DNA of 64,000 bases from Marimonas lutisalis (GCF_005434965.1 NZ_SKCI01000002.1:678001-742000); one strand, 5' to 3'. Counted from the first letter of the stretch, positions 42,721 to 53,586 are shown. Program-made: numbers and translations. Notes: a model not told the origin generated them from the sequence alone.

Positions 42721-43476
42721 TCACAGGCGAATGACCGATATCAATCGTCCATAGTCCGCCTCGCCTGCGTGCGTGGTGCGCCGGTAGCTGAAGAACCGGG
42801 CAGGATCGGAATAGGTGCAGTGGCGGGTCCATTCGGCCCGGCCAATGCCCGCGCGACGCAGGCGGAAAAGACCATAGGCAGGCAGATCGAACTGGTACTT
42901 GCCGTCGACCCCGTTGATGAAAAAACGGCTGTTTTCGGGATCGTCGTCCATGAAGTTCTCAAAGAACTCCTGGCCGACTTCATAGGCGCGCTGGCTGATC
43001 GTCGGGCCGATCGCGGCGGAGGTGGTTTCGCGTTTCGCGCCAAGGGCTTCCATCGCGTCGAGAGTCGCCTCCAACACCCCGGCAAGCGCCCCTTTCCAGC
43101 CGGCATGGGCAGCTCCAACGACACCCGAGGCGGCATCGGCGAAGAGCACCGGCTGGCAATCGGCAGTCAAGATCCCAAGGGCGAGGCCCGGTGTGGACGT
43201 CACCATCGCATCGGCGCGGGGGCGGGTTGCGGGCACAGAATCCAGTGCAACGACATCAGGAGAATGCACCTGGTGCACGGTAACAAGGTGATCGGGCGCG
43301 ACGCCGATCTCCTGCGCGACGCGGCTTCGGTTCATCGTCACGGCTTCGGATTGATCCGACGAGCCCGGACCGCAGTTGAGACCTGCGAATATGCCCGAGG
43401 AACTTCCCCCTTTGCGGGTGAAGAAGCCATGCACGATCGGGCGCAGACAATCGGAGCGGATGAGTTCCAGCGTCAT
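42721..43476 (-). CDS. pgeF: Peptidoglycan editing factor PgeF / YfiH-family multicopper-like oxidase
   Basis: 251-residue protein of the DUF152/YfiH laccase-like family. Metal-site motifs are VHQVHSPDV, GILTADCQPVLFAD (Cys) and GAAHAGWKGALAGVL (His), with the end in FFSYRRTTHAGEADYGR. Members have been described both as purine nucleoside phosphorylase/adenosine deaminase and as a factor that removes misincorporated serine from muropeptides. The start at 43476 overlaps the midA-like gene (ATGA). Confidence 0.92.
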   Translation of the reverse strand: MTLELIRSDCLRPIVHGFFTRKGGSSSGIFAGLNCGPGSSDQSEAVTMNRSRVAQEIGVAPDHLVTVHQVHSPDVVALDSVPATRPRADAMVTSTPGLALGILTADCQPVLFADAASGVVGAAHAGWKGALAGVLEATLDAMEALGAKRETTSAAIGPTISQRAYEVGQEFFENFMDDDPENSRFFINGVDGKYQFDLPAYGLFRLRRAGIGRAEWTRHCTYSDPARFFSYRRTTHAGEADYGRLISVIRL

Positions 43477-44534
43477 GGTTCCAGTCCCGGTGGGGGCGTG
43501 GCGGTGGATGGATAAAGCCCCAAAACTTTGAAGAGGGTCCCCATTTCCGCGGGATGGGTCAAGCGGCGATGCGCGGCGATATGGGCATCGAGCGCGTCGC
43601 CCGCAAGTTTGGCGGCAAGCGCCTGTGCCCGCGCGGTGATGCCGAGACGTTCGAGAAACACGCCCTGCGGGGTGAGGCGCGTGTGGGCCGAGGGGGTGGC
43701 GTTGGCCAGGACCTCGAAATCCACATGCGCCGTCAGATCGCATTCGCCCGGGTTTTCCAGGGGGTTGGCGGGTTCATGATTGCGCAGGGCCTGAAACGTG
43801 TCGCCCTGGCTGTGCCAATCACCATAGTCGATGATCAAGGCCACTCCGCCGTGCGTTTCGATCCGCGCGCCGATGATTTCGGCGATGGTCGGGGCGGCTG
43901 GGCAGATCTCGACCAGGTCGCCATCCTTCGTGTCGTCGAGCCGGTGCGCCAGCAACGGCAGGGGCTGCGGCGGGGCCAGGCCGAAGGCAAGGCCGGTGTC
44001 AGAAAGCCCGATACGGCGTTCGGCCCAGCCCGTGCCCTGGCGGACGAACTGACCGATCGGCAGGGCATCGAAAAACTCGTTGGCGATGAGGAAAAGCGGT
44101 TCTTCGGGCAGATCGTCGGTGCTGGTTTTCCAGCGGATATCATGGCCTGCGAGTGTGCGGGCCTGGACATCCTGCAAGGCCGCCGACGCTTCGACCAGGT
44201 GAAGCTGCGCGGCGTCGAGAAAGCCGGGCACGGCGCGGGTGGCACGCAGGATATCGGCCATCAGCGTGCCGCGGCCCGGGCCGAGTTCGGCCAGGGTAAA
44301 CGGTGCCGGCGCGCCCTGATCCAGCCAGGATTGCGCAAGGCAAAGCCCCAGAAGTTCACCGAACATCTGGGAGATTTCGGGCGCGGTGGTGAAATCACCG
44401 GCAGCGCCCAGCGGATCGCGCGTGGCGTAGTAGCCGAATCGCGGATGAAGCAGGCATTCGGCCATGAAGTCCGACACCGGGATCGGGCCCTGCGCGGCGA
44501 TAGTGTGGCGCAGAATGGTTTCCAAATCCTTCAT
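43473..44534 (-). CDS. SAM-dependent methyltransferase, MidA/NDUFAF7 family
   Basis: 353-residue DUF185 protein. [40 protein letters not shown] is the family N-terminal block (seen in full from residue 21 on), followed by the SAM site [32 protein letters not shown] is the conserved Glu-rich segment. Mitochondrial NDUFAF7 methylates an arginine of the complex I NDUFS2 subunit; a similar role is plausible in alphaproteobacteria. Lies between lgt and pgeF with ATGA overlaps on both sides. Confidence 0.92.
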   Translation of the reverse strand: MKDLETILRHTIAAQGPIPVSDFMAECLLHPRFGYYATRDPLGAAGDFTTAPEISQMFGELLGLCLAQSWLDQGAPAPFTLAELGPGRGTLMADILRATRAVPGFLDAAQLHLVEASAALQDVQARTLAGHDIRWKTSTDDLPEEPLFLIANEFFDALPIGQFVRQGTGWAERRIGLSDTGLAFGLAPPQPLPLLAHRLDDTKDGDLVEICPAAPTIAEIIGARIETHGGVALIIDYGDWHSQGDTFQALRNHEPANPLENPGECDLTAHVDFEVLANATPSAHTRLTPQGVFLERLGITARAQALAAKLAGDALDAHIAAHRRLTHPAEMGTLFKVLGLYPSTATPPPGLEP

Positions 44535-45421
44535 GCCACGCGCGACCTGCGCGAGACGGCGATGAGGATGAGGCCGATCGCCAGCATCGGCAGGGACAGA
44601 AGCTGGCCCATGGTGACGCCGATGCCGCCCAGATGCAGGGCATATCCCAACGGGTTTTCGGGGGTGATGAACTGGGCGTCAGCCTGGCGGAAATACTCCA
44701 CGAAAAAGCGCGCGGCGCCGTATCCGGCGAAAAACATGCCGGTGACCAGGCCCGGGCGATGGAACGCACCGCGGCGGTAGGCGAGCCACAAAAGCACGAG
44801 GCCCAGGATCAACCCTTCGAGCGCGGCCTCGTAAAGTTGAGAAGGATGGCGGGCGCAAAGCCCCGTTATTTCAGGGCAATCCTGTGCCATCTGGCCGGGA
44901 AAGGCGACGCCCCAGGGCATGGTGGTGGGCCGGCCCCAGAGCTCGGCGTTGATGAAGTTGGCGATGCGGCCGAGCATCAGGCCCCAAGGCACGCCGAGGG
45001 CGATGAGATCGGCGGCGGAGAGGCGGGGGATGCGGTGGCGGAGGGTGTAGAGGAAGGCGGCGAGAACAACGCCCAGGAAGCCGCCGTGAAACGACATGCC
45101 CCCCTGCCAAACCATCAGGATTTCGCCCGGGTTTTCAAGGAAATAGCCTGGGCGATAGAAGAATACATAGCCCAGCCGCCCGCCGAGAATCACCCCGAGG
45201 ATGATCCAGGTGATCAGGTCGTCGATCTGTTCGGCCGTCAGCGGCGGCGTATTTCCGGGCCAGAGTGCGGGCCGGCGCACGGTGTGCACGGCCAGCCGCC
45301 AGGCGATCACGATCCCCAAGATGTAGGCGAGCGCATACCAGCGCAACGCAAATTCTATGCCGAAAAGCGTGAAGGAGAAGAGCTCGGGCGAGATGTTCGG
45401 GAAAGGGATCAGGGCGCTCAT
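44531..45421 (-). CDS. lgt: Prolipoprotein diacylglyceryl transferase
   Basis: 296-residue inner-membrane enzyme that attaches diacylglycerol to the lipobox Cys of prolipoproteins. Seven or so TM segments. [27 protein letters not shown] (essential His-Gly-Gly) and the Lgt signature [16 protein letters not shown] are clear; the family usually has Gly where this has Ala in GRxGNF. It is the first gene of lgt-midA-pgeF and is divergent from ubiK. Confidence 0.96.
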   Translation of the reverse strand: MSALIPFPNISPELFSFTLFGIEFALRWYALAYILGIVIAWRLAVHTVRRPALWPGNTPPLTAEQIDDLITWIILGVILGGRLGYVFFYRPGYFLENPGEILMVWQGGMSFHGGFLGVVLAAFLYTLRHRIPRLSAADLIALGVPWGLMLGRIANFINAELWGRPTTMPWGVAFPGQMAQDCPEITGLCARHPSQLYEAALEGLILGLVLLWLAYRRGAFHRPGLVTGMFFAGYGAARFFVEYFRQADAQFITPENPLGYALHLGGIGVTMGQLLSLPMLAIGLILIAVSRRSRVA

Positions 45422-45517
45422 GGGAATGGTTTTGAGGGCTTGGCGCGGGGGAAGTCAAGGTTGCGGTTTCGCGCTGGCGCCCCCATATAGGAACGCAACG
45501 TAACGTGGGGGTTTTCC

Positions 45518-45766
45518 ATGCAGACGCGCAACAAGTTCCTGGACGACATGAGCCAGCTGATGACCAACGCGATGGGCGTGGCGCAAGGCGCGAAGGACGA
45601 GGCCGAGACGGCGATGAAATCCTTTGTCGACAGATGGTTGGCCGATCGCGATTTCGTCACCCGCGAGGAATTCGACGCCGTCCGCGCCATGGCCCAGAAG
45701 GCCCGCGAGGAGAACGAGGCGCTGAAGGCGCGGATCGCGGCGCTGGAGGAAAAGCTGGGCAAGTAA
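45518..45766 (+). CDS. ubiK: UbiK/BMFP-domain accessory factor
   Basis: 82-residue protein of the membrane-fusogenic BMFP/YqiC family. An amphipathic N-terminal helix (FLDDMSQLMTNAMGVAQGAKDEAE) and a C-terminal coiled coil (VRAMAQKAREENEALKARIAALEEKLG) are typical. UbiK assists ubiquinone biosynthesis by binding the Ubi lipid-binding proteins. Divergent from lgt across a 96-base gap that must hold both promoters. Confidence 0.88.
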   Translation: MQTRNKFLDDMSQLMTNAMGVAQGAKDEAETAMKSFVDRWLADRDFVTREEFDAVRAMAQKAREENEALKARIAALEEKLGK

Positions 45767-45781
45767 GGCCCGGGCGTTAAC

Positions 45782-45802
45782 GGTTTTTCATCGGCGAAAA
45801 CC
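45782..45802 (+). terminator. Possible terminator after ubiK
   Basis: GGTTTT (45782-45787) pairs with AAAACC (45797-45802), 15 bases after the ubiK stop; CCCGGG copies flank at 45769 and 45801, which could extend the stem. No clear U-tail. The remaining gap to 46051 shows nothing else I can assign. Confidence 0.35.
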
Positions 45803-46051
45803 CGGGGGATGACATGTGTGCACCGCCCGGCTGACATCCGGCTGCCGGGTGATTTGCAGGCGTTTCCAAACAGTTAAGGTTAACGGGGCGCGCGATAGTG
45901 ATGCGCCTGATCCGTGGGCGCCGCCAAGACGGGGTTGCCGCTGGATGAATGGCACGGGCTTGGCGTGCCACTTGAACGGCATGCGCAAATGGCCATGATG
46001 AACGGGTCGGCATTGCTATTTCGCCGAGCCATAGTTCGAGGAGGTCCGCCC

Positions 46052-47929
46052 ATGTTTTCGAGATTGTCCAAACTGCTTTTGCTGTCCCTGCTGGCCGCCG
46101 CGAGCTTGTCGCAGCACCTGGCGGCGCAATCCGCCGACAAGGTGAGAACCGACGTGTTGTCGGCGCTGTCGACGCCGCTGCCGATCACCATTATCGGGCC
46201 GCTTCTGACCCGCGACGTGGTTGTGACGGAAGAGGATGGCGGATTTCGCGCCACGCTGCAGGAGACCACGCTGATGGGTCTTTTTCCGTTTGGCGAGGTG
46301 TCGTTCCGGCTGGAGCCCGCCGGGGATGACAATTACCGCATCAGCGAGCTGAGTTTTTCCACGGAACTGGATTTTCCAGGTATCGGCAGGGTGACGTTCA
46401 GCGGTATGGAACTGGATGGCACCTGGTCGGCCAGCCGGCGGTCCTATTCCGAGCTGAAATGGGTGACGAATGACCTGCGGTTCGCACCCGGGCAGGGCGA
46501 CCAGGGCACGCTGTCGCTGGGCCGTCTGTCCTTCGATGTGATGAAAGAGCCCGACGAGACCGACACCGAAAGCCGCTTCGAGATTTCGGCAAGTGACGTG
46601 GCCCTGTTGGGAATGACACCCGAGAACGTGAGCCTGGGCGAAATCCGTGCGTTGCTGGCGGCGAACGGGGAGCGGCCGGTGGATCTCTACTCGGTGATCC
46701 GCGAACTGATTATGCTGAGCACGGTGCGCGATGGCGGGGCGCAGCTGAAAACGCTGGGCAGCAGCCTGTTGGGCAACAGTTACGAGACCATCGTGCTGGA
46801 TGTTTCGGCCAGCGACGTGAGCGTGGTGAACCCGCGCCGCCCGGAGGAGGACTTCTTTCGCGCGGGCGTGCTGGAGGCCAAGGCGGAGCTGAGCGACGTG
46901 GCCCCGCGCGATTGGGGCGGGGCGCAGGTTTCGCTGCGGTTCGGTAACGTGGACCAGCGCGGCGCCATCCCCGAAAGTGCGGTCAAGGTCGAGAGCGCGA
47001 CATTTCGGCTGAGCGGCGGGGAGCTTCCGGTGGCTGACATGGTCGCGGCGTTCATGACATTTGCCGAGCCGCCGCGCGACCGGCCGGTCGCGGTGTCGAG
47101 CCTGCTGGACGGTCTGGCGGAGTTCGGCAAGCTGGAATTCGCGAGTGAGGGCAAGGCCTTCTGGATGGAAGTGTTCGACGAGCGGATGCGCGACGGGGAA
47201 CGCGAAATCACGACCGAGTTCGAGACCGGCTATGACAGCTGGACGCTGAGCCTCGCGCTGGCCGACCTGAACCGCAACGAAGGCAAGGTCACCTTCGGGA
47301 CCGAATTTTTGGGCGGACGGTTCGTTCCGGGCGAGGATACGCCGGACGAGGTGAGCGGGCATATCCGGGCGTGGTTCCCGGTGGGTCTGCGGCTCACCTC
47401 GACAGTGTCGAACCTGAACGAGGCGTTCCTGAAGCAGATGTTCGCGGATGTCTACCTGCGGGATATGCGCGAGCCGGTCGAGCTGATCCTGCCAATGGTG
47501 CTTTACGGCGCGGCGACGGTTCTGCAGGTCGACGCGGGCGAGGATTTCTACCAGACCGAGCTGTTCCGGTTGTCGCAGAGCGGCAGCTACAAGGTGTATC
47601 CGACAGAGGTGTTCAGCCTGTTGCCCTATGAAGGGGAGGCCACGGTGCAGCTGAGCGGGCTGGAAGGGCTTCTGGCCTATTTCGATGCGACGATGGCCGA
47701 GTTGCGGCCGCGCTCGGACGAGGCGGCGGCGCTGTCGGCTGTGAAATCCGGGCTGATCGTGCTGCGCAACCTGGCCGAGGAGGGCGAGGCTGGCAGCTAT
47801 CGCTGGCAGATCAGCCGCCCCGACGTGACACGCAGCGAGATCGTGCTGAACGGCACGACGCTGCGCTATCCCAACGTGATGGAATACCTGCCGATCCTGC
47901 CGTTGGTATTCGGCCTGGGCCGGTTCTGA
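46052..47929 (+). CDS. Exported protein of unknown function, 625 residues
   Basis: Signal peptide of about 25 residues (LSKLLLLSLLAAASLS, cleavage near LAAQ-SADK) followed by roughly 600 residues rich in beta-prone, acidic sequence. Several internally similar stretches of the form 'LxFxxGQGDQGTLSLGRLSFDV' and 'VESATFRLSGGELPVADMVAAF' suggest tandem beta-sheet units, like AsmA-like or outer-membrane-associated proteins, but I recognise no named domain. GAGGAGG before ATG 46052 fixes the start; the frame is open from 45914. It converges on carB across a hairpin. Confidence 0.75.
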   Translation: MFSRLSKLLLLSLLAAASLSQHLAAQSADKVRTDVLSALSTPLPITIIGPLLTRDVVVTEEDGGFRATLQETTLMGLFPFGEVSFRLEPAGDDNYRISELSFSTELDFPGIGRVTFSGMELDGTWSASRRSYSELKWVTNDLRFAPGQGDQGTLSLGRLSFDVMKEPDETDTESRFEISASDVALLGMTPENVSLGEIRALLAANGERPVDLYSVIRELIMLSTVRDGGAQLKTLGSSLLGNSYETIVLDVSASDVSVVNPRRPEEDFFRAGVLEAKAELSDVAPRDWGGAQVSLRFGNVDQRGAIPESAVKVESATFRLSGGELPVADMVAAFMTFAEPPRDRPVAVSSLLDGLAEFGKLEFASEGKAFWMEVFDERMRDGEREITTEFETGYDSWTLSLALADLNRNEGKVTFGTEFLGGRFVPGEDTPDEVSGHIRAWFPVGLRLTSTVSNLNEAFLKQMFADVYLRDMREPVELILPMVLYGAATVLQVDAGEDFYQTELFRLSQSGSYKVYPTEVFSLLPYEGEATVQLSGLEGLLAYFDATMAELRPRSDEAAALSAVKSGLIVLRNLAEEGEAGSYRWQISRPDVTRSEIVLNGTTLRYPNVMEYLPILPLVFGLGRF

Positions 47930-47935
47930 TCGAAA

Positions 47936-47963
47936 GGGCGCGCGGGCGGTGCCGCCTGCGCCC
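47936..47963. terminator. Hairpin between convergent genes before carB end
   Basis: Outer stem GGGCGC / GCGCCC (47936-47941, 47958-47963) with an inner GGCG-GTGC-CGCC hairpin (47945-47956). It fills the 36-base gap between the unknown exported-protein gene and the carB stop, so it can serve both strands. Confidence 0.5.
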
Positions 47964-47965
47964 GT

Positions 47966-50900
47966 TCATCCCTGCAGTGACAGCACCGAGAACTCGCCCT
48001 CGGCGCGGGCCTTGATGGCGAGGGCCGCGGCGTGGCTGGCGGCCGCGGTGGTGAAATAGGGGATCTTGTCGTAAAGCGCGACCGAGCGGATTTCGCGGCT
48101 GTCGGCGACGGCGGCAGCGCCTTCGGTGGTGTTCATCACCAGCGCGATCTGGCCGTCTTTCAGCTGATCGACCACGTTGGGACGGCCTTCGTAGACCTTT
48201 TTCACCACCTCGCAGGCGATGCCGTGACCTTCGAGGAAGGCCGCCGTGCCGCCGGTGGCGACGATGGAAAAGCCCTGGCCCACCAGCGTCTGCGCCGTTT
48301 CGACCAGCATCGGCGTCTTGTCGTCATCCTTGATCGAGAAGAACACCTTGCCGTCCTTGGGCAGGTCGGTGCCCGCGCCCATCTGCGCCTTGAGGAAGGC
48401 GAGCGGGAAGGAGCGATCCCAGCCCATGACTTCGCCGGTCGAGCGCATTTCGGGGCCGAGGATGGTATCGACGCCGGGGAAGCGGGCGAAGGGCAGCACC
48501 GCCTCTTTCACCGAGAACCACGGCATGTTGGGATCGGCCAGCGTCATCGGGTCGGCATCGGGGAGCGTGCCGGGCTGCGCGTTGGCCGGGTAGGGCGCGC
48601 GCGCCGGGAAGTTCTCCATCGGCTCACCGGCCATGAGACGGGCGGCGATCGAGGCGATCGCCGAGTCGGTCGCCTTGGCAACGAAGGGCACGGTGCGCGA
48701 GGCGCGCGGGTTCACCTCGATCAGGTAGATCTCGCCATCCTTGATGGCGAACTGAACGTTCATCAGGCCGACGACGTTGAGGGCAAGCGCCAGGGCCTCG
48801 GTCTGTTGCTTGACCTCGGCGATCAGATCGTCGGAGAGCGAGTATGGCGGCAGCGAGCAGGCACTGTCGCCCGAGTGCACGCCGGCCTCTTCGATATGCT
48901 GCATGATGCCGGCGACATGGACGGTTTTGCCGTCGCAGAGCGCATCGACATCAAGCTCGACCGCGCCGGCGAGGTAGCTGTCGAGCAGCACCGGGCTGTC
49001 GCCCGAAACGACCACGGCTTCGGAGATGTAGCGTTCGAGCTGGGCCATGTCGCGGACGATTTCCATGGCGCGGCCACCCAGCACGTAAGACGGGCGGATC
49101 ACCAGCGGGAAGCCGATATCTTCGGCGATGGCGAGCGCCTGCGCGTCGGTCGAGGCGATGCCGTTCTTGGGCTGCTTGAGGCCCAGCTGGTTGACCAGCG
49201 CCTGGAAGCGTTCACGATCTTCGGCCAGGTCAATCGCGTCGGGCGTGGTGCCGAGGATCGGGATGCCTTCGGCTTCGAGCGCGTTGGCGAGTTTCAGGGG
49301 CGTCTGGCCACCGAACTGGACGATGACGCCGTGCAGCGTGCCCTTTTCCTGCTCGACGCGCAGGATTTCCATCACGTGCTCGAAGGTGAGCGGCTCGAAA
49401 TAGAGCCGGTCGGAGGTGTCGTAGTCGGTCGACACCGTTTCTGGGTTGCAGTTGACCATGATGGTTTCATAGCCGGCGTCGGTCAGCGCGAAACAGGCGT
49501 GGCAGCAGCAATAGTCGAACTCGATCCCCTGGCCGATGCGGTTGGGACCGCCACCGAGGATGACCACCTTCTTGCGGTCGGAGGGGCGCGCCTCGCATTC
49601 GACCTCGTCCATCGCGGGGGCTTCGTAGGTGGAATACATGTAGGGCGTCTGCGCCTCGAACTCGGCGGCGCAGGTGTCGATGCGCTTGAACACGGCGGTC
49701 ACGCCCGCGGCAATGCGCGCGCGGCGCACGTCGGCCTCTTTGAAACCGGTGAGTTTGGCCAGGCGGGCATCGGTGAAGCCCATCATCTTGAGGTGGCGCA
49801 GGCCCTCGGCATCGCGCGGCAGGCCGTTTGCGCGCACGGCGTCCTCGGTCTCGACGATTTCGCGGATGCGGGCAAGGAACCACGGATCGAACATGGTGAC
49901 GCCGTGAATCTCGTCGTCGCTCAGCCCGTGGCGCATGGCCTGCGCGATGGTGCGCATCCGGTCGGGCGTTTGCTGGCTGATCGCCTTGATCACGGCGGCC
50001 TTGTCGGGCGCGCCGGGAATGTTGACCTCGTCAAAGCCGGTGAGGCCGGATTCCATCGAGGCGAGCGCCTTTTGCAGCGACTCGTGAATGGTGCGGCCGA
50101 TGGCCATCGCCTCGCCCACGGATTTCATCGCGGTGGTCAGGTAGGGCTCTGAACCGGGGAATTTCTCGAACGCGAATTTCGGGATCTTGGTGACGACATA
50201 GTCGATGGTCGGCTCGAAGCTTGCGGGCGTCACCTTGGTGATGTCGTTGTCGAGCTCATCCAGCGTATAGCCGATGGCCAGTTTCGCGGCGATCTTGGCG
50301 ATCGGGAAGCCGGTGGCCTTGGAGGCCAGCGCCGAGGAGCGCGAGACGCGGGGGTTCATCTCGATCACGACCATGCGGCCGTTTTCGGGGTTGATGGCCC
50401 ATTGCACGTTCGAGCCGCCGGTCTCGACGCCGATTTCACGCAGCACGGCGATCGAGCCGTTGCGCATGATCTGGTATTCCTTGTCCGTCAGCGTCAGCGC
50501 CGGCGCGACGGTGATCGAGTCGCCGGTATGAACGCCCATCGGATCCACGTTTTCGATGGAGCAGACGATGATGGCGTTGTCGGCCTTGTCGCGGACGACC
50601 TCCATCTCGTATTCCTTCCAGCCCAGCAGGCTTTCATCGACCAGGATCTGCCCCACGGGCGAGGCATCCATGCCCGAGCGGCAGTAATGGATATAGTCGT
50701 CGCGGTTATAGGCGACGCCGCCGCCGGTGCCGCCCAAGGTGAAGGCGGGGCGGATGATGGCGGGCAGGCCGATATCTTCGAGCGCGTCGAGCGCCTCGGC
50801 AATGCCGGCCTCGAGATCGAAATGACCCTTGTCGTCCTTCGGGGCGGTAACGATGGTGGCGCGGGGGTTCTCGATGCCGAGCCGGTCCATCGCTTCGCGG

Positions 50901-51295
50901 AAAAGCTTGCGGTCCTCGGCCATCTCGATGGCTTCGCGGTTGGCGCCAATGAGTTCGACCCCGTGCTTTTCCAGAACGCCCATGTCGGCCAGCGCCAGCG
51001 AGGTGTTGAGCCCGGTCTGCCCGCCCATGGTGGGGAGGAGCGCGTCAGGCTTTTCCTTTTCGATGATCTTGGCGACGACCTCGGGGGTGATCGGCTCGAT
51101 ATAGGTGGCGTCGGCGAGGCCCGGATCGGTCATGATCGTTGCCGGGTTCGAGTTCACGAGGATGACGCGGTAGCCTTCCTCTTTCAGGGCTTTACACGCC
51201 TGCGCGCCGGAATAGTCGAATTCGCAGGCCTGTCCGATGATGATGGGGCCGGCCCCGATGATCATGATCGACTTGATATCGGTTCTTTTCGGCAT
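47966..51295 (-). CDS. carB: Carbamoyl-phosphate synthase large subunit
   Basis: 1109-residue synthetase that makes carbamoyl phosphate from bicarbonate, two ATP and glutamine-derived ammonia for arginine and pyrimidines. The two homologous ATP-grasp halves start with [21 protein letters not shown] and [21 protein letters not shown]. Each has its own ATP lid ([16 protein letters not shown] and [14 protein letters not shown]), and the last 140 residues form the MGS-like allosteric domain ([16 protein letters not shown]). Longer than E. coli CarB (1073) by insertions in the second half. carA is not in the window. Confidence 0.98.
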   Translation of the reverse strand: MPKRTDIKSIMIIGAGPIIIGQACEFDYSGAQACKALKEEGYRVILVNSNPATIMTDPGLADATYIEPITPEVVAKIIEKEKPDALLPTMGGQTGLNTSLALADMGVLEKHGVELIGANREAIEMAEDRKLFREAMDRLGIENPRATIVTAPKDDKGHFDLEAGIAEALDALEDIGLPAIIRPAFTLGGTGGGVAYNRDDYIHYCRSGMDASPVGQILVDESLLGWKEYEMEVVRDKADNAIIVCSIENVDPMGVHTGDSITVAPALTLTDKEYQIMRNGSIAVLREIGVETGGSNVQWAINPENGRMVVIEMNPRVSRSSALASKATGFPIAKIAAKLAIGYTLDELDNDITKVTPASFEPTIDYVVTKIPKFAFEKFPGSEPYLTTAMKSVGEAMAIGRTIHESLQKALASMESGLTGFDEVNIPGAPDKAAVIKAISQQTPDRMRTIAQAMRHGLSDDEIHGVTMFDPWFLARIREIVETEDAVRANGLPRDAEGLRHLKMMGFTDARLAKLTGFKEADVRRARIAAGVTAVFKRIDTCAAEFEAQTPYMYSTYEAPAMDEVECEARPSDRKKVVILGGGPNRIGQGIEFDYCCCHACFALTDAGYETIMVNCNPETVSTDYDTSDRLYFEPLTFEHVMEILRVEQEKGTLHGVIVQFGGQTPLKLANALEAEGIPILGTTPDAIDLAEDRERFQALVNQLGLKQPKNGIASTDAQALAIAEDIGFPLVIRPSYVLGGRAMEIVRDMAQLERYISEAVVVSGDSPVLLDSYLAGAVELDVDALCDGKTVHVAGIMQHIEEAGVHSGDSACSLPPYSLSDDLIAEVKQQTEALALALNVVGLMNVQFAIKDGEIYLIEVNPRASRTVPFVAKATDSAIASIAARLMAGEPMENFPARAPYPANAQPGTLPDADPMTLADPNMPWFSVKEAVLPFARFPGVDTILGPEMRSTGEVMGWDRSFPLAFLKAQMGAGTDLPKDGKVFFSIKDDDKTPMLVETAQTLVGQGFSIVATGGTAAFLEGHGIACEVVKKVYEGRPNVVDQLKDGQIALVMNTTEGAAAVADSREIRSVALYDKIPYFTTAAASHAAALAIKARAEGEFSVLSLQG

Positions 51296-51370
51296 GTCGC
51301 ATCCCCGGCAGCATCTGGCGCAAATTGTCGTGGGTTATAGACATCGCGGCCCCATGTGCAAGGGGGTAAT

Positions 51371-51386
51371 CCCGCGCAGGCGCGGG
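51371..51386 (-). terminator. Short GC hairpin upstream of carB
   Basis: CCCGCGC-AG-GCGCGGG dyad in the 153-base gap between the end of the unknown gene at 51449 and the carB start. It is one copy only. It may stop transcription of the upstream gene; there is no U-run. Confidence 0.3.
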
Positions 51387-51448
51387 GATACGGAAAGGGA
51401 GCGCCGAAACAGCGCCCCCGACCTTGGAAAGCCATACCGTGTTGCGCG

Positions 51449-52210
51449 TCAGCGCGCGGGCTGAAGATCGCCGAAATGCTCGAACTTGTCGAAAAGCGCG
51501 TCGTCGTCATGGGTAAGCGCGCGCTTGTTGTCGGGCTCGGACGGCGACTCGGCCATGGGAAGGACATCGTCGATGACGGTTTCCTCTTCGATCGCGTCCG
51601 GGGCGACCTCGGGTTCGGGATCCTGGACGGTGGACACGGCAGGAGCCATCTTGCGGATGTCGGTGAAGTCGTCGAACTCGGTTCCGGCCAGCTCTTGCGA
51701 CACGGTGGCGCTGGCAATGTCGAAATCGACGACGAGGAAACCCGTTTCCATCGTGCCATTGCCGGTGGTGGCGTCGATCCAGTAGCCCTGACCGGTGCGG
51801 GCGAGGAACTCTTCGACCCGCGCGGTCAGTGCCGCGCGCTTGTCGAGCTCGTCGCGGTCGGCATAGTCGCCGGCGACGTCGTACACGATTTGCAGGAACT
51901 GCATTTCGTGCGAGGGGATTTCGGCAAAGCCTTTTTCCTGCAGGTCCTCGAGGTGGTCGCGGATGCGTGGCCAGTGTTCGCTGGCATAAAGGCCGGTTTC
52001 GGCGGGATGACCCATTTCTCCCACGTCGAGGCGGATGTTGCCATCTTCCTCGGAGATCCAGACATAGGCCATGCCCTTGTCATTGCGGTTGTACAGGCGC
52101 AGCGGTTCGGACAGCGGGTTTTTCCTGCCGCCGGTCAGTTTCGAAACCAGGTCCAGCACCGCGAAAAACGGCGCCATGAGCGCGATCATGAGCCCGGAGA
52201 TGAGACGCAT
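51449..52210 (-). CDS. Membrane-anchored protein of unknown function with acidic tail
   Basis: 253 residues. N-terminal hydrophobic segment MRLISGLMIALMAPFFAVLDLVSKL anchors it in the inner membrane. The middle (about 35-150) has YVWISEEDGNIRLDVGEMG and IPSHEMQFLQIVYDVAGDY. The last 90 residues are strongly acidic and low-complexity (EPEVAPDAIEEETVIDD). The start at 52210 lies after GAAGCAAG; a longer start at 52267 is not supported. I do not recognise the family. Confidence 0.7.
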   Translation of the reverse strand: MRLISGLMIALMAPFFAVLDLVSKLTGGRKNPLSEPLRLYNRNDKGMAYVWISEEDGNIRLDVGEMGHPAETGLYASEHWPRIRDHLEDLQEKGFAEIPSHEMQFLQIVYDVAGDYADRDELDKRAALTARVEEFLARTGQGYWIDATTGNGTMETGFLVVDFDIASATVSQELAGTEFDDFTDIRKMAPAVSTVQDPEPEVAPDAIEEETVIDDVLPMAESPSEPDNKRALTHDDDALFDKFEHFGDLQPAR

Positions 52211-52297
52211 TTCTTGCTTCCTCGGGTGTTTCAACAAAAAAGGTGGGACCGTGAATACCGGAGGCAACGGGCAGAAATGTGGCCAGTGCGTGTTAAT

Positions 52298-53581
52298 TCA
52301 GGGCCGCCCGGCCCCTTCGGCAGACCCTTGGCGCGACGCTTTGTGCGCGGCTGCCAGAGTGACCCAGAGAAGCGCCAGGGCGGTGAGGGCGGGCAGCACG
52401 GCGGTGGCCATGATCAGGTGGTTGAACACATGTGTGGCCATGAAGAGCGGAAAGCTCGTGGTGGCGATGAATGCGATACTCCACCCCCAGGCGCGGGAGG
52501 TGGGCATGATGGTGAAGAGCGCGGGCAGCAGCAAAAGGGGCAGCAGGAAGTAGTGCGCCCAGCTGAGCGGGCCGAAGAGCGCGGTGATCAGTGACAGTGC
52601 GATAAGCTGAACGGGGAGCCGCGTGGCATCGGGCATGCGCCGCGTGGTGAGCCACAGCGCGGCAAGCGCGGCGAGAAAGGCGGCGCTGATCAACAGGTTT
52701 ATCCATGTCGGCGCGGTCGCGGTGAAGACCATCCCCTTGCGCCCTTCGACAACGGGATGACCGTTCAGGATTTCCGAGACCTGGTAGAGCAGCGTTTCCA
52801 GCGAGAAATTCACCCGCGTCTGCACGACCATCGCGTCGATTTGTGACAGGCGGTCAAGGAAGGTGGCGTGCAATGGCCAGCCGGCGACGAGGAGCGAGGC
52901 AAGCGCCAGCCCCCCCGACACAACCAGTGCGGCGCCCAGCGCGCGCCAGCGGCGGTTCAACACGAAGAGCAGGGCGAACAGGATCGGCGAGAGCTTGATC
53001 GCGGCGGCAAGGCCGAGCACCGCGCCGCCCGACAGGTCATGCCCGCGATGCACCAGCACAAAGGCCAGAAGCACCATGGCAAGGATGGTGATCTGCGGCT
53101 GGTTGAGCATGAAGGTGTTGAGCGCGGGTGTGCCCGCCCCGAGGATCGCCAGAAGCGCAAGCGCCCAGCCGGGGGAGAGCGGCGTGCGATGCGACAGGTG
53201 CCAGCCGAGCCAGGCGGCCAGCAAAGCGGCGGCAATGTGCCAAAGGAACACTGCATGAAAGAAGGCCATCGGATCGGTGCCATGGGTGACCGGGGCCAGA
53301 AGCGCGGCCCAGATGGGCGGGTAGACATAGGCGGTGAAGAGGAAATCGGCGGGGCCACCGGCCGCAGTCCAGGCCTGGGCCCAGAGCGCCGGTTGATCGG
53401 GGCCGAAAACGTCGGGCGGCGCGGCGAATATCGCCTGTGTCTGCCCGTCGCCCCAGAGCCATCCGGCGAGGTAAAGCGCCGTCAGGTCGAGATGCGGGCC
53501 GTTGTAGTAGAGCCGAAGAATCCAGACGGTCCAGAGACCGGCAAGCACGAGAAGAAGGACGGAACGCCGCGTATTTGTCAT
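52298..53581 (-). CDS. GT87/DUF2029-type membrane glycosyltransferase-like protein
   Basis: 427-residue polytopic protein with about ten to twelve TM helices. The first loop DLTALYLAGWLWGDGQT and YVYPPIWAALLAPVT fit the DUF2029/GT87 family of polyprenyl-phosphate-dependent mannosyl- or arabinosyl-transferases; the catalytic Asp is likely in the YNGPHLDLT loop. LGLAAAIKLSPILFALLFVLNRRWRAL is the most conserved-looking segment. No glycan-assembly partner is adjacent, so the acceptor is unknown. Confidence 0.75.
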   Translation of the reverse strand: MTNTRRSVLLLVLAGLWTVWILRLYYNGPHLDLTALYLAGWLWGDGQTQAIFAAPPDVFGPDQPALWAQAWTAAGGPADFLFTAYVYPPIWAALLAPVTHGTDPMAFFHAVFLWHIAAALLAAWLGWHLSHRTPLSPGWALALLAILGAGTPALNTFMLNQPQITILAMVLLAFVLVHRGHDLSGGAVLGLAAAIKLSPILFALLFVLNRRWRALGAALVVSGGLALASLLVAGWPLHATFLDRLSQIDAMVVQTRVNFSLETLLYQVSEILNGHPVVEGRKGMVFTATAPTWINLLISAAFLAALAALWLTTRRMPDATRLPVQLIALSLITALFGPLSWAHYFLLPLLLLPALFTIMPTSRAWGWSIAFIATTSFPLFMATHVFNHLIMATAVLPALTALALLWVTLAAAHKASRQGSAEGAGRP

Positions 53582-53586
53582 GATTA

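Noticed and set aside
45914-46051. N-terminal extension of the large exported protein
   Set aside because: It would bury the signal peptide; ATG 46052 has a strong GAGGAGG site.
48032-50152. Long plus-strand open frame (over 700 codons) opposite carB
   Set aside because: Shadow of a GC-rich gene; carB on the other strand is unambiguous and the antisense translation has no domain.
51371-51390. Palindrome resembling part of a type I-E CRISPR repeat (CCCGCGC-AG-GCGCGGG)
   Set aside because: Single copy, no spaced repetition and no cas genes; better seen as a GC hairpin.
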